Shown in pieces: positions 40,913-50,656 of a stretch of DNA of 64,000 bases. Location: NCBI RefSeq assembly GCF_003001935.1, contig NZ_PVNG01000017.1, positions 124,001 to 188,000 on the forward strand, given 5' to 3'. The notes beneath the pieces are model-generated. The model was given only the letters and a program-made list of their open reading frames with translations. It searched no databases and was not told the DNA's origin. Position numbers and translations under genes: made by a program. Position 1 is the stretch's first letter. The number at the start of each line of letters is the position of its first letter. Origin of the DNA: Nonomuraea fuscirosea (GTDB lineage: Bacteria; Actinomycetota; Actinomycetes; Streptosporangiales; Streptosporangiaceae).

Positions 40913-41547
40913 AGGCGCTTGGCATGGCGAGCGTACAGGCGCGGGGCCAGCAGCGGCATGATGAGCCGGGCCGCCGGCGGCGCATGAGAGAGCACCTCCT
41001 TGACCACGTCGGGATCACCCTCGTACATGCCCATGCCGAACACGAGGGGCAGGTCCTTCTTGGGGCTGTTCGACAGGCTGTGCTCACCGAGCTGGGCCCA
41101 TTCCGCGGCGGTGACGACTTTCGCGGCCAGCGGAAGGATCTCCTCTTCCTCCACGGCCATGTGCTCCTGCAGCCGGTCGCGCAGCACCTCGAAGGCCTCA
41201 GCGAGACGTTCACCGTTGTGAGCCGTGGCCGTCCACGCCGGCAACAGCTCCTTCACCTCCTCAAGGGCGGCCTCGATCCCGTGGTGCTGATCCTCCACCT
41301 TCGGCACGAAGATCGAGGCCTGCGCACCACCGCGCTCCAGCAGAAGCGGCCAGAGAATGAGGTCCTCTCCCTCATGGTGCAGATGCAGGACGACACACAT
41401 CAGCGCGGCATGCCTCCCCACCACCGTCGAGCGATGCGTGTCGCCCGCGGTCACCTCGCGTACGAGCTGGGGAAGAAGCCCGAACTCCCGGCGCATCATC
41501 GTGTGCACCATGAACATGTCCCGTACGTCAGCCATGGGCTGGTTCAC
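40873..41547 (-). CDS. Hemerythrin domain-containing protein
   Basis: The protein has 224 residues, mostly helical. MVHTMMRREFGLLP (about residues 13-26), LHLHHEGEDLILWPLL near 54-69, EDQHHGIEAAL near 85-95 and LQEHMAVEEEEILPL near 126-140 carry the His/Glu/Asp ligands of a hemerythrin-type di-iron site. Roles in this family include oxygen or nitric-oxide sensing and iron handling. No partner is seen. It converges on the CPBP chimera. Confidence 0.85.
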   Translation of the reverse strand: MNQPMADVRDMFMVHTMMRREFGLLPQLVREVTAGDTHRSTVVGRHAALMCVVLHLHHEGEDLILWPLLLERGGAQASIFVPKVEDQHHGIEAALEEVKELLPAWTATAHNGERLAEAFEVLRDRLQEHMAVEEEEILPLAAKVVTAAEWAQLGEHSLSNSPKKDLPLVFGMGMYEGDPDVVKEVLSHAPPAARLIMPLLAPRLYARHAKRLYGTATPPRAGRL

Positions 41548-41721
41548 TACGACCTCATTTCGCGGCTGTTCCCGTGGTCCTGATCAGGCACGACCGTCCC
41601 GGCAGCGGGATCGGCCCAACCTTCCCGGACAGCAAGATGCGGTGACCGCGCCGAAAGTTCGATTTCGGCTTCATGTTGTTCTCGCGGGGCCCGGTGGTCC
41701 CGCGCGGAAAGGCGCGAGAAG

Positions 41722-43506
41722 CTAGCCGGCGCGCATCCACGGCGGGAGGCGGAACGTCGACTCCGCGTACGGTGTCGGCGCGATGACCCGATGCCGCCCG
41801 TCCTGGATCTGGAAGACCAGATGAGCCTGTCCGAGCGAGGGGTCGGGAATCTCGTCGGGAAAGGCCGCGCTGGTCTGCCCGCCCCTGTCGAGGTCGTAGG
41901 CGCCGTTCACTCCCCGGTAGACCATGGTGCGTAGATTGCGGGCCACGCGCCCGAAGTCGTGCGGGCGTCCGTGCGCCGACCAGGCCAGAGCCAGCAGGTT
42001 GATCTGGTCGTAGGCCACGCTGGCCGCCGACCTGCCGGGCGCCGTTCCGTACCGCCTGGCGAAGCGCTCGGCGAACGCGCGCCCGCGGCTGTCCCCGTAC
42101 CGGCCGGTGACGGTCGCCCAGACCACGCCCTCGGCCGCCTGGCCCGCGAGTTCCAGGTACTGGGGCACGGCAGGCGTGTACACCATGTAGACCAGCGTCG
42201 GCGCGGGCTCTTCCGCGAACGCGCGCTGGAACGCCGCCGCCTGCTCCGGCAGGTGGTGGGTGACCATCACCGAGCCCGGTGCGTGCTCGCGGATCGTCCG
42301 CAGCACCCGGCTCCAGTCGTCGTACGGCGGCTCCATCCGGATGAGGAAGTCGATGCTCAGCCCCGCCCGCTCGACCAGCCGGACGGTCTCCTCGCTGAAG
42401 GTCTGGGTGTCGGGCATCGTCGTCTCCACGAACCCGACGCTGCGCCTGCGCAGCCGCATTCCGCGCAGGAAGCGCGCGAAGCCCTTGCCGTAGTTGCCGC
42501 GGGTGGGGCCGGTCTGGAAGATCCGCCCGAATCTGCCCGGTTCGTCCCGCACCCACTCGGCCTGCAGGTCGCTGGTGCCGATGTTCAGGTACGGAGCGCC
42601 GTAGTCGGCCGCGAGCTCGTAGGAGGCGCGCTCGTCGGTCAGCAGGTAGCCGCCGACGATGGCCGGCACCTGCCTGGCCGCCAGCTCCGCCAGCCCCGCG
42701 GCGGCCGAGTCCGCGTCGAGCGAGTCCACCGCGCTCACGTACGTGCGCAGCGGCCTGCCCGCGACGCCGCCGCGCGCGTTCAGCTCCTCGACGGCCAGTT
42801 CGGCGCCGCGCCGCATCTGCTCGCCGTCCTGGCTCGACGCTCCCACCAGCGGCAGCAGCAGTCCGATCTCGTAGGGCGTCGGGGATCTGCGCGGCGCGAC
42901 ACCGGCGGTGGCGAACCGGGGCAGCGGCCCGGGCTCGCGCATCAGCCGGTCGACCGCGCCCACGGCCAGCGCCGTCAGCTCGGGGCACGGGCCGGGAACG
43001 GGCAGCCTGAGCAGCCCGTGATCCACGGCGAAGGCGGCCACGCCGCTGCGCGTCGCCTGCCCGAGCTTGGCCAGCACGCTCTCCACCTGCTTGGACACCG
43101 TGCGCGGGCTGGTGCCGAGGTACCGGGCGACCGCGGTGTTCGTCAGGCCGCCCGCCAGCAGCGTCAGCACGTCCAGCTCGCGCGGCGTCAGCCCGTACGG
43201 CGGCCTCACCTGCGCCGCCGTGACCACGACGTCGCCCGTCTCCCGGGTGACCGTCATGCAGACGTGTGACCAGACCTCACCGCTCTCGGCGGCCGGAGAG
43301 CCGGTGCCCGGCTCGATCGCGACAAACGTGACCGCGTCCCGGCCCGACCGCAGCAGTGCCGTGGCGGCCCGTGCCAGCAGCGGCCGGCCGCGCAGGTCGG
43401 GTCCGGCGTGGTCAAGGCGCTCGACCTGGCCGTCGGCGGAGACGCGCGCCATGCCCGGCGGGCAGTCGGACGCCTCCTCATAGCTCGGTCGGTGCGGCAT
43501 CTCCAT
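41722..43506 (-). CDS. One-component regulator: LuxR HTH fused to a periplasmic-binding-protein domain
   Basis: The protein has about 594 residues. Residues 1-95 are a small unrecognised domain. LTPRELDVLTLLAGGL then NTAVARYLGTSPRTVSKQVE (about 103-140) is a LuxR helix-turn-helix. Residues from about 200 resemble branched-chain amino acid/urea ABC binding proteins (IGLLLPLVGASSQDGEQMRR, then AGLAELAARQVPAIVGGYL). There is no signal peptide, so the binding domain should sense a ligand in the cytoplasm. It diverges from the hydantoinase operon with 70 bp between starts and is the likely regulator of it. ATG 43506; ATG 43500 is an alternative. Confidence 0.82.
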   Translation of the reverse strand: MEMPHRPSYEEASDCPPGMARVSADGQVERLDHAGPDLRGRPLLARAATALLRSGRDAVTFVAIEPGTGSPAAESGEVWSHVCMTVTRETGDVVVTAAQVRPPYGLTPRELDVLTLLAGGLTNTAVARYLGTSPRTVSKQVESVLAKLGQATRSGVAAFAVDHGLLRLPVPGPCPELTALAVGAVDRLMREPGPLPRFATAGVAPRRSPTPYEIGLLLPLVGASSQDGEQMRRGAELAVEELNARGGVAGRPLRTYVSAVDSLDADSAAAGLAELAARQVPAIVGGYLLTDERASYELAADYGAPYLNIGTSDLQAEWVRDEPGRFGRIFQTGPTRGNYGKGFARFLRGMRLRRRSVGFVETTMPDTQTFSEETVRLVERAGLSIDFLIRMEPPYDDWSRVLRTIREHAPGSVMVTHHLPEQAAAFQRAFAEEPAPTLVYMVYTPAVPQYLELAGQAAEGVVWATVTGRYGDSRGRAFAERFARRYGTAPGRSAASVAYDQINLLALAWSAHGRPHDFGRVARNLRTMVYRGVNGAYDLDRGGQTSAAFPDEIPDPSLGQAHLVFQIQDGRHRVIAPTPYAESTFRLPPWMRAG

Positions 43507-43576
43507 AGGGTAAATGACGTATTGCCGCAGATGGTGGTCCGTGTCACCTTTTCTCCATCCAAGAGAGAGGAACGCG

Positions 43577-45580
43577 ATGAGACTCGGGGTGGAGTGCGGC
43601 GGCACCTTCACGGACCTGGTGTTGCTGGACGATTCCGGGCGGCTCGCGGCGACGGGGAAGGTGTTCTCCACTCCTTCCGACCCCTCGCTCGCGGTGCTGG
43701 AGGCGATCGGCGCTCTCCAGGCCGTCGATCTGCGGGGCGCGCCGCTGTTGCACGGGTCCACTGTGGCGACCAACGCCGTGCTCGAACGCAAGGGCCCGCG
43801 CCTGGGCCTCATCGTCACCCAGGGCTTCCGTGACGTGCTCGAACTGCAGCGGCACGACCGCGACGTCATGTACGACCTGCACTACCGCAAGCCGCGCCCC
43901 CTGGTGCGCCGCGAGCTGGTACGCGAGGTGCCCGAGAGACTGGACGCCGGCGGCAAGCCGCTCATCGCGCTCGACGAGCGGGCGGTACGTGACGCGGTCG
44001 CCGAGCTGGCGGCGCTCGGCGTCACCTCGATCGCGGTGTGCTTCCTGCACAGCTACCGCAACCCGGCCAACGAGCAGCGCGTACGCGAGATCGTCTCCGA
44101 GATCGCACCCGCGCTCGACGTGTCGCTGTCCAGCGAGGTCGTGGCCGAGTTCCGCGAGTACGAGCGGGCCAGCAGCACCACGGTGGACGCCTTCGTCAAG
44201 CCGACCGTCGACGGCTACCTCAGCCGCCTGGAACGTTCCCTGGCCGAGCGCGGCATGGGCGAGCTGTCGATGATGCAGTCCAACGGCGGTGTCGTGCCTG
44301 CCGCTTACGTGCGGCGACGTCCGATCCACGTCCTGCTGTCCGGCCCGGCGGCCGGCGTGGCGGGGGCGGTGGCGGTCGCCACGGCGGCCGGGATCGACGA
44401 CATCGTCACCATGGACATGGGCGGCACCAGCACGGACGTCTGCCTGGTGACCGGCGGCAGGCCACAGATCACCACCGAGTCGATGATCGACAGAATCCCG
44501 GTCAAGCTGTCGATGGTGGACATCGCCACCGTGGGCGCCGGAGGCGGCAGCATCGCGGCGCTCGACCCCGGCGGCATGCTCCAGGTGGGACCGCGCAGCG
44601 CGGGAGCGGATCCGGGACCCGCCTGCTACGGCCGTGGCGGCACCGAACCGACGGTGACCGACGCGAACGTGGTGCGCGGCCTGATCCGCCCCGGCCACTT
44701 CCTCGGCGGCCGGCACACCCTGGACCGCGAGGCCGCGCTCTCGTCGCTGGGTGTCGTAGCGGCAGAGCTCGGACGGACGCCCGGCCAGCTCGCCGAGGAC
44801 ATCTTCCGCATCGCGAACGTCGCCATGGCCGGCGCCATCCGCCTGGTCTCCACCGAACGCGGGCACGACCCGCGCGAGCACACCCTCGTCGCCTACGGCG
44901 GCGCCGGCCCGCTGCACGCCGCGGCGGTCGCCGACGAACTAGGCATCACCACCGTGCTGGTCCCCCCGCACGCCGGCCTCATGTCCGCCTACGGCCTGCT
45001 CAGCTCCGACTTCCAGCGCCGGTTCGCGGTGACGCGGGTCGACGAGCTGGACGGACTGGCACCCGGCGAGCTGGCCGAGGTGTTCGGCGAGCTGCTCGCC
45101 GACGGCATGGCCGAACTGGCCGAGCAGGGTGTGGGCCCGGAGGGCGTGGTCGTCGAGCAGGAGCTGGACCTGCGCTACCGAGGGCAGGGATTCGAGCTCA
45201 CCCTGCCGGTGCCGTCCGGCGTGAGCCCGCAGGAGGCGGCTCGGCTGTTCCACGAGACGCACGCGCAGCGCTACGGGCACAGCACTCCGGACAAAGCCGT
45301 GCAGGTAGTGACCTACCGGCTGACGTTGCGGGTGCCGCGTACCGACACGAGCCTGCCCGCCGTCGCGGTGGAACCCGGCGAGCGGCACGAGGCCCTGCCG
45401 GTCGTCATCGGCGGCGAGGAGCGCGTGTGCGCCTTCGTGTGGCGCGCCTCGTTGCCGCCCGGCTTCAGCGTCGAGGGACCGGCGGTGGTCGAGGAGGACA
45501 CCTCCACCACCTACGTGCCGCCCGGCTGGGCCGCCACCGTGGACGAAGCCACCAACCTCCGGCTGACTCGAGGAGCCTGA
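43577..45580 (+). CDS. hyuA: Hydantoinase/oxoprolinase family subunit A
   Basis: The protein has 667 residues. VECGGTFTDLVLLDDSGRL (about residues 5-23), LLHGSTVATNAVLERKG near 56-72, VTMDMGGTSTDVCLVTGG near 277-294 and TVGAGGGSIAALD near 318-330 are diagnostic of HyuA/5-oxoprolinase N-terminal proteins with an actin-like ATPase fold. With subunit B it opens hydantoins or 5-oxoproline at the cost of ATP. ATG 43577 follows AGAGAGAGG. The 5' neighbour is the divergent LuxR/PBP regulator; HyuB starts 2 nt after the stop. Confidence 0.9.
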   Translation: MRLGVECGGTFTDLVLLDDSGRLAATGKVFSTPSDPSLAVLEAIGALQAVDLRGAPLLHGSTVATNAVLERKGPRLGLIVTQGFRDVLELQRHDRDVMYDLHYRKPRPLVRRELVREVPERLDAGGKPLIALDERAVRDAVAELAALGVTSIAVCFLHSYRNPANEQRVREIVSEIAPALDVSLSSEVVAEFREYERASSTTVDAFVKPTVDGYLSRLERSLAERGMGELSMMQSNGGVVPAAYVRRRPIHVLLSGPAAGVAGAVAVATAAGIDDIVTMDMGGTSTDVCLVTGGRPQITTESMIDRIPVKLSMVDIATVGAGGGSIAALDPGGMLQVGPRSAGADPGPACYGRGGTEPTVTDANVVRGLIRPGHFLGGRHTLDREAALSSLGVVAAELGRTPGQLAEDIFRIANVAMAGAIRLVSTERGHDPREHTLVAYGGAGPLHAAAVADELGITTVLVPPHAGLMSAYGLLSSDFQRRFAVTRVDELDGLAPGELAEVFGELLADGMAELAEQGVGPEGVVVEQELDLRYRGQGFELTLPVPSGVSPQEAARLFHETHAQRYGHSTPDKAVQVVTYRLTLRVPRTDTSLPAVAVEPGERHEALPVVIGGEERVCAFVWRASLPPGFSVEGPAVVEEDTSTTYVPPGWAATVDEATNLRLTRGA

Positions 45581-45581
45581 C

Positions 45582-47231
45582 ATGCCCGTCGACCCCGTGA
45601 CCCTGAACATCGTCGGCACCGCCCTGGCGGCCGTTCCCCGCGAGATGGCCGCGAACCTGCGGCGCGCCGCCTTCTCCTCCGTGGTCCGTGAAGCCCGCGA
45701 CTTCGCGGTGGCGCTCGTGGACCCGCGCGGGAACGTGGTCAGCCAGGCCGAGGCCATCCCCATCATGGCCGCGGGCATCTCCCACGCGATCGCCGCCGTG
45801 CTGGCCGAGATCGACCCGGCCACCCTCACCGACGACGACGCGATCCTCTACAACGACCCCTTCCGCGGCGGCCAGCACCTGCAGGACATCTACCTGTTCA
45901 CGCCGATCTTCCACCAGGGCAGGCTGGCCGGGTTCGGCGCCAGCGTCGCCCATCACGTGGACATCGGCGGCGGCGAACCCGGCCTGACCGTCAACGCCAA
46001 GGAGATCTTCCAGGAGGGGCTGCGCCTGCCCGGCCGGCCGTTCTCCGTCTCACGCGACTGGCACGGCGGCTTCGTCGAGCAGCTCTTCCGCCTCAACGTC
46101 CGCGTCCCCGACCTGGTCGTCGGCGACCTCAACGCGCAGTTCGCGGCCAGCAACGTGGCCGCGGAACGGTTGCGGGAGCTGGTCACCAGGCACGGCTTCG
46201 AGCTGACCGCCGCGGTGATGGACGAACTGCAGAACTACGCCGAGCGGCGGCTACGCGACTCCATCGCCGAGATCCCCGACGGCGACTACACCGCCGAGGA
46301 GATCATCGACGCCTCCACCTGGGGCGGCGACCGGCACCACGTCAGAGTCGCGGTGCGGGTGCGCGGCTCGGACCTGGAGGTCGACTTCGCCGGAACAGAC
46401 CCGCAGGTCCCCGCGAACGTCAACTGCCCGTTCGCCTCCACGGTCTCCTCCGTGCAGAGCGCGATCAGGGGCCTGCTGCGCGACAAGGACATCCCCTTCA
46501 ACGAGGGCTGCAACCGGCCCATCACGGTCACCGCCCCGTACGGGTCCATTCTCAACCCGGCCGCGCCCGCCGCGGTGCGCGCCAGGCTCACCCCGGCCAG
46601 CCGCGCCTTCGACGCCGTCATCAGGGCGCTCGCGGAGGCCCTGCCCGACCGGGTCGTCGCCACCGGCTACGACACCACGAGCGCGGCGGCGCTCAGTTAC
46701 CTCGATCCCGACAACCATGAATACGCGGTCGTCATGGAGGTACTCGGCGGCGGGTGGGGCGCGGGCCCGGCCGGCGACGGGGCCGACGGCCTCGACAATC
46801 CCATCTCCAACTGCTCCAGCGCTCCCGTCGAAGCACTGGAGATCGACTACTCCCACTTCCGGGTGACGGAGTTCGCGCTGCTGCCCGGCTCCGGCGGGGA
46901 CGGCCGCACGCGCGGGGGGCTCGGCTTCGTCCGCACGTACGAGGCCACCAGGGACGGCGTGACCTTCTCCGCCTACTCCGATCGCCACCGCTACGGCGCC
47001 CGCGGCCTGTTCGGCGGCGAGGAGGGCGCGACCGGCGGGCTGGAGGTCACCCGGCATGACGGAACCGTGCAGCGGCTGTCCCACATCGACGCGGTGACCC
47101 TCGCCGCGGGCGAGCGGGTCAGCCTGCGCACCGGGGGCGGCGGGGGCTACGGCTCACCCGCAGAACGTCCCCACGCACACCGCGAGGCCGACCTGCGCGA
47201 CGGCCTGACCACGAAGGAGACCCCCCGATGA
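45582..47231 (+). CDS. hyuB: Hydantoinase/oxoprolinase family subunit B
   Basis: The protein has 549 residues. REARDFAVALVDPRGNVVSQ (about residues 33-52), LYNDPFRGGQHLQDI near 90-104 and HHVDIGGGEPG near 124-134 match HyuB. Late Gly-rich blocks (PGSGGDGRTRGGLGF, GGGGGYGSP) also fit. It forms the ATP-dependent amidohydrolase with HyuA. The substrate could be N-methylhydantoin, another hydantoin or oxoproline. The oxidoreductase gene downstream favours an N-methyl or amino-acid product that is then oxidised. Confidence 0.9.
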   Translation: MPVDPVTLNIVGTALAAVPREMAANLRRAAFSSVVREARDFAVALVDPRGNVVSQAEAIPIMAAGISHAIAAVLAEIDPATLTDDDAILYNDPFRGGQHLQDIYLFTPIFHQGRLAGFGASVAHHVDIGGGEPGLTVNAKEIFQEGLRLPGRPFSVSRDWHGGFVEQLFRLNVRVPDLVVGDLNAQFAASNVAAERLRELVTRHGFELTAAVMDELQNYAERRLRDSIAEIPDGDYTAEEIIDASTWGGDRHHVRVAVRVRGSDLEVDFAGTDPQVPANVNCPFASTVSSVQSAIRGLLRDKDIPFNEGCNRPITVTAPYGSILNPAAPAAVRARLTPASRAFDAVIRALAEALPDRVVATGYDTTSAAALSYLDPDNHEYAVVMEVLGGGWGAGPAGDGADGLDNPISNCSSAPVEALEIDYSHFRVTEFALLPGSGGDGRTRGGLGFVRTYEATRDGVTFSAYSDRHRYGARGLFGGEEGATGGLEVTRHDGTVQRLSHIDAVTLAAGERVSLRTGGGGGYGSPAERPHAHREADLRDGLTTKETPR

Positions 47232-48523
47232 CCACCTCCCCGCAGATGCGCAGGGTGGCGCTCGCCTCGGCGCTCGGCACCAGCATCGAATGGTACGACT
47301 TCTTCATCTACACGACGGCCTCCGCCCTGGTCTTCAACCAGCTGTTCTTCCCCACCCTGTCGCCCGTCGCGGGCGTCCTGTCGGCGTTCGCCACCTACGC
47401 CGTCGGCTACATCGCCAGGCCGCTCGGCGCCGTCGTGTTCGGCCACTTCGGCGATCGGATCGGGCGCAAGAAGTCGCTGGTCTGGACACTGCTCATGATG
47501 GGCATCGCCACCTTCCTGGTCGGCCTCGTGCCCACGCACGCGAGCATCGGCAACCTCGCTCCGCTGCTCCTGGTCGTGCTGCGCTTCGTCCAGGGCATGG
47601 CGGTCGGCGGCGAGTGGGGCGGCGCGGCGCTGCTCTCCGTCGAGCACGCACCGCGGGAGCGGCGCACGTTCTTCGGGGCGTTCGCGCAGATCGGCTCACC
47701 GGTCGGACTGCTCCTCGCCACCAGCATGTTCGCGGTACTGAACGGCACCCTGAGCGCCGAGCAGTTCGCGGCGTGGGGCTGGCGGCTGCCGTTCCTGATC
47801 TCCATCGTGCTGGTCGTGGTGGGCTTCGTGGTACGGATGAAGGTCGCCGAGACGCCGGACTTCGAGCAGTCCGCCCCGCGTTCCGACGTCCTGCCGATCG
47901 TGCAGTGCCTGCGGACGTCCTGGCGGCAGATCGTGGTGGGCCTCGGCATCTTCGTCGGCGGTTTCGCCGCCTACTACGTGCTCACCACGTTCATGCTCGC
48001 CTACACCACGACCCAGCTCGGGCTGTCCAGATCGACCGCGCTGGCGGGACAGATCGTGGCCGCGGTGGTGGAGGCGGCGCTGATGTTCGTCTTCGCCTCG
48101 ATGGGCGACAGGTACGGCAAGGGCAAGGTCATCGCCTGGGGCGCGGTCGCCGGGCTGCTGTGGGCGGTGCCGCCGTTCTGGTTGTTCGGCACCGGCAGCG
48201 CCCTGTGGCTGTGCGTCGGGGTCGGGGTCGGGCTCGTCGGCGTGACCGCCACCTACTCCGTGGGAGCGGCGTACGTGGCCCAGCTTTTCGCGCCGCGCGT
48301 GCGGTACACGGGAATGTCCCTGTCGTACCAGCTCGCCGGAGCGATCGGAGGCGGGCTGGTGCCGCTGTTCTCGACGGCGTCGCTGGGGTGGAGCGGCGGT
48401 CACTACTGGCCGGTCGCCCTCGTCACCGCGGTGTTCTACGCGTTCACCCTCATCTGCCTGCGCATCGGACGTGCGCGCGAGCAGGCCGCCGCGATCCCTG
48501 CCGCGCAGGCGGCGGCGCTGTGA
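47228..48523 (+). CDS. MFS transporter, metabolite:H+ symporter (MHS) type
   Basis: The protein has 431 residues with about twelve membrane segments. ASALGTSIEWYDFFIYTTAS (about residues 14-33) and FGHFGDRIGRKKSLVWTLL near 75-93 are the signature of the MHS group, with LRFVQGMAVGGEWGGAAL near 118-135. It should import the hydantoin or related compound used by HyuA/HyuB. It overlaps both neighbours (ATGA and GTGA), so it is in the same operon. Confidence 0.9.
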   Translation: MTTSPQMRRVALASALGTSIEWYDFFIYTTASALVFNQLFFPTLSPVAGVLSAFATYAVGYIARPLGAVVFGHFGDRIGRKKSLVWTLLMMGIATFLVGLVPTHASIGNLAPLLLVVLRFVQGMAVGGEWGGAALLSVEHAPRERRTFFGAFAQIGSPVGLLLATSMFAVLNGTLSAEQFAAWGWRLPFLISIVLVVVGFVVRMKVAETPDFEQSAPRSDVLPIVQCLRTSWRQIVVGLGIFVGGFAAYYVLTTFMLAYTTTQLGLSRSTALAGQIVAAVVEAALMFVFASMGDRYGKGKVIAWGAVAGLLWAVPPFWLFGTGSALWLCVGVGVGLVGVTATYSVGAAYVAQLFAPRVRYTGMSLSYQLAGAIGGGLVPLFSTASLGWSGGHYWPVALVTAVFYAFTLICLRIGRAREQAAAIPAAQAAAL

Positions 48524-49893
48524 CGGTGAACGGCGAGGTCTCCTACTGGTACCGCGAGATCGGCCTGCCCGCCAGACGCCCGCCGCTCGAACGCTCCCTC
48601 GAAGCCGACGTGTGCATCGTCGGCGGCGGCTACACGGGCCTGTGGACCGCCTACTACCTGAAGCAGGCCGATCCCGGCCTCAGGATCGTCGTGCTGGAAC
48701 GCGTGTTCGCCGGCTACGGGGCGTCCGGGCGCAACGGCGGCTGGATCTCCGCGGCCCTGGCCGGCTCGCGTCGCCGCTTCGCCGCCACGCACGGCCGTCA
48801 GGGCGTCATCGACCTGCAACAGGCCATGAACGCCAGCGTGGACGAGATCATCGCGGTCGCCGCGGCCGAGGGCATCGAGGCCGACATCGTCAAGGACGGC
48901 CTGCTCCGTGTGGCGCACGCCCCCGCCCACCTTCCCCGGTTGCGCGCCCAGGTCGCCGCCGCCCGCGAGTGGGCGGACGACGTGACGCTGCTCGACGCCG
49001 AGCAGACGGTCGCCAGGATCGGGGTCGCGGGCGCGCTCGGAGCCTCCTTCACTCCTCATTGCGCACGTGTCCAGCCCGCCAAGCTGGTGCAGGGGCTCTC
49101 CCACGCCGTCGAGCGGCTCGGCGTGCGGATCCACGAGTCCACGCCGGTGACGGACATCGCGCCGCACCAGGCGATCACGCCGTACGGGACGGTGCGAGCG
49201 GCGTACGTGATCAGGGCGACCGAGGGATTCACCGCCGGCCTGCCCGGCGAGCGGCGCACGTGGCTGCCGATGAACTCCTCGCTGATCGTCACCGAGCCGC
49301 TCGGCGACCGGGTGTGGGAACGGATCGGCTGGCGCGGGGCGGAACTGCTCGGCGACATGTCCCACGCCTACATCTACGCCCAGCGCACCGCGGACGGCAG
49401 GATCGCGATCGGGGGGCGCGGCCGGCCCTACCGGTTCGGGTCGCGGACGGACCACGACGGGCGCACCCACGCCTCCACCGTGCGGCAGTTGCGCGAGGCG
49501 CTCGTCCGCCTGTTCCCCGCCGTGGCCAGGGCGGAGATCGCGCACGCCTGGTCAGGGGTGCTCGGGGTGCCGCGCGACTGGTGCTCCACCGCGGGGCTGG
49601 ATCCCCGGACCGGGCTGGGCTGGGCGGGCGGCTACGTCGGCCACGGGGTGGCGACGACGAACCTGGCCGGTCGCACACTGCGCGACCTCGTCCTGAGACG
49701 GCAGAGTGAGCTGACCGGCCTGCCCTGGGTAGGCCGGCGGGTCAGGAAGTGGGAGCCGGAACCGCTGCGCTGGCTCGGGGTGCAGGGCATGTACGCCGCC
49801 TACCGGGAGGCGGACAGGCAGGAGACGACGGGCGGCCGCGTCACCACCGCGCCGATCGCCCGGCTGGCCGACCGGGTGGCCGGCCGCGAGTGA
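48520..49893 (+). CDS. FAD-dependent amine/D-amino acid oxidase-type oxidoreductase
   Basis: The protein has 457 residues of the DAO family. ADVCIVGGGYTGLWTAYYL (about residues 28-46) binds FAD. YGASGRNGGWISAALAGS near 64-81 and GWAGGYVGHGVATTNLAG near 367-384 are the second and third FAD contacts. Related enzymes oxidise sarcosine, glycine or other amines. Here it could act on the amino acid released from a hydantoin. GTG 48520 overlaps the transporter stop. The operon ends at the hairpin at 49901. Confidence 0.85.
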   Translation: MTVNGEVSYWYREIGLPARRPPLERSLEADVCIVGGGYTGLWTAYYLKQADPGLRIVVLERVFAGYGASGRNGGWISAALAGSRRRFAATHGRQGVIDLQQAMNASVDEIIAVAAAEGIEADIVKDGLLRVAHAPAHLPRLRAQVAAAREWADDVTLLDAEQTVARIGVAGALGASFTPHCARVQPAKLVQGLSHAVERLGVRIHESTPVTDIAPHQAITPYGTVRAAYVIRATEGFTAGLPGERRTWLPMNSSLIVTEPLGDRVWERIGWRGAELLGDMSHAYIYAQRTADGRIAIGGRGRPYRFGSRTDHDGRTHASTVRQLREALVRLFPAVARAEIAHAWSGVLGVPRDWCSTAGLDPRTGLGWAGGYVGHGVATTNLAGRTLRDLVLRRQSELTGLPWVGRRVRKWEPEPLRWLGVQGMYAAYREADRQETTGGRVTTAPIARLADRVAGRE

Positions 49894-49900
49894 CCCCTTT

Positions 49901-49945
49901 CCTTTCGCCGGGGCAGGGTGTCAGCCGCCTTGCCCCGGCGAAAGG
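49901..49945. terminator. 15-bp perfect hairpin, bidirectional terminator
   Basis: Arms CCTTTCGCCGGGGCA (49901-49915) and TGCCCCGGCGAAAGG (49931-49945) enclose a 15-nt loop. It lies between the end of the hydantoinase operon and the end of the convergent fascin-like gene. Confidence 0.85.
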
Positions 49946-49954
49946 GCCGGTTTC

Positions 49955-50494
49955 TCAGTCCATCTGGTCCTGGTGCTCGATGCCGAACTTCGCGTCGAAC
50001 ACGATCGACGTCGAAGTCGCGCGGAGCACGGTGGAGTCCGCGACGGACACGTACTTGTCGTTCTCCAGCGACTTGATGGTGCAGTAGGAGTTGGTCCGGC
50101 ACACGACGTCGAACTTCTCCCAGGGGCCGACGGCGGTCGCGCGTGCGCGGAGCATGCTCTTCTGGGAGCCCGTGTAGTCCACTTCGACGCTCACGTAACG
50201 TGACGAAGCCAACGAGCGGATGGTGTCGTACTTGCTGCCCAGGCAGATCTCGAACTGCTCCCAATCACCCTCTTTGGCGGTGGCCGTCCGGGCGAGAAGC
50301 GCGCCGTAGCCGGCGCCCTCCCAGTCGAGTTCGGCGCTGACCAGACGGTTGTTCGCCCAGGCGCCGATCCAGCCGTTGAAACAGCCGATGGGCGCGGCGG
50401 CGGTGTCGGCGCTCGCCGCGGGCACCGCGGTCAGCGCGATCGCTCCGGCCGCCACGGTCATGCCGATCGTGCGGGAGATACGTGCGAGGTTCAT
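49955..50494 (-). CDS. Secreted fascin-like beta-trefoil protein
   Basis: The protein has 179 residues. A signal peptide with a hydrophobic core (MTVAAGAIALTAVPAASA) ends near residue 29. The mature part has three repeats of the form W/F-E-x-F...I-x-SL-x-x-x-YVSV, for example WEQFEICLGSKYDTIRSLAS and WEKFDVVCRTNSYCTIKSLE, as in fascin domains. These fold as beta-trefoils and often bind carbohydrate or actin-like ligands. Two Cys pairs may form disulfides. The role outside the cell is unknown. Confidence 0.8.
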   Translation of the reverse strand: MNLARISRTIGMTVAAGAIALTAVPAASADTAAAPIGCFNGWIGAWANNRLVSAELDWEGAGYGALLARTATAKEGDWEQFEICLGSKYDTIRSLASSRYVSVEVDYTGSQKSMLRARATAVGPWEKFDVVCRTNSYCTIKSLENDKYVSVADSTVLRATSTSIVFDAKFGIEHQDQMD

Positions 50495-50656
50495 GCTTCC
50501 TGCTTTCTGTGATGGCGCGCCGCTTTCCGCGGCGGCTGATGGCAGAGCTCTGTAGGCGGCCCCGTCCACCGAGGGCGTCGAGAGTCGGCTTCGACTGGTC
50601 ACTCTGTGTGATCGACTGAGGTCGCGGGAGGTCGACCGTGGTGCGGTTCGGTGTGT

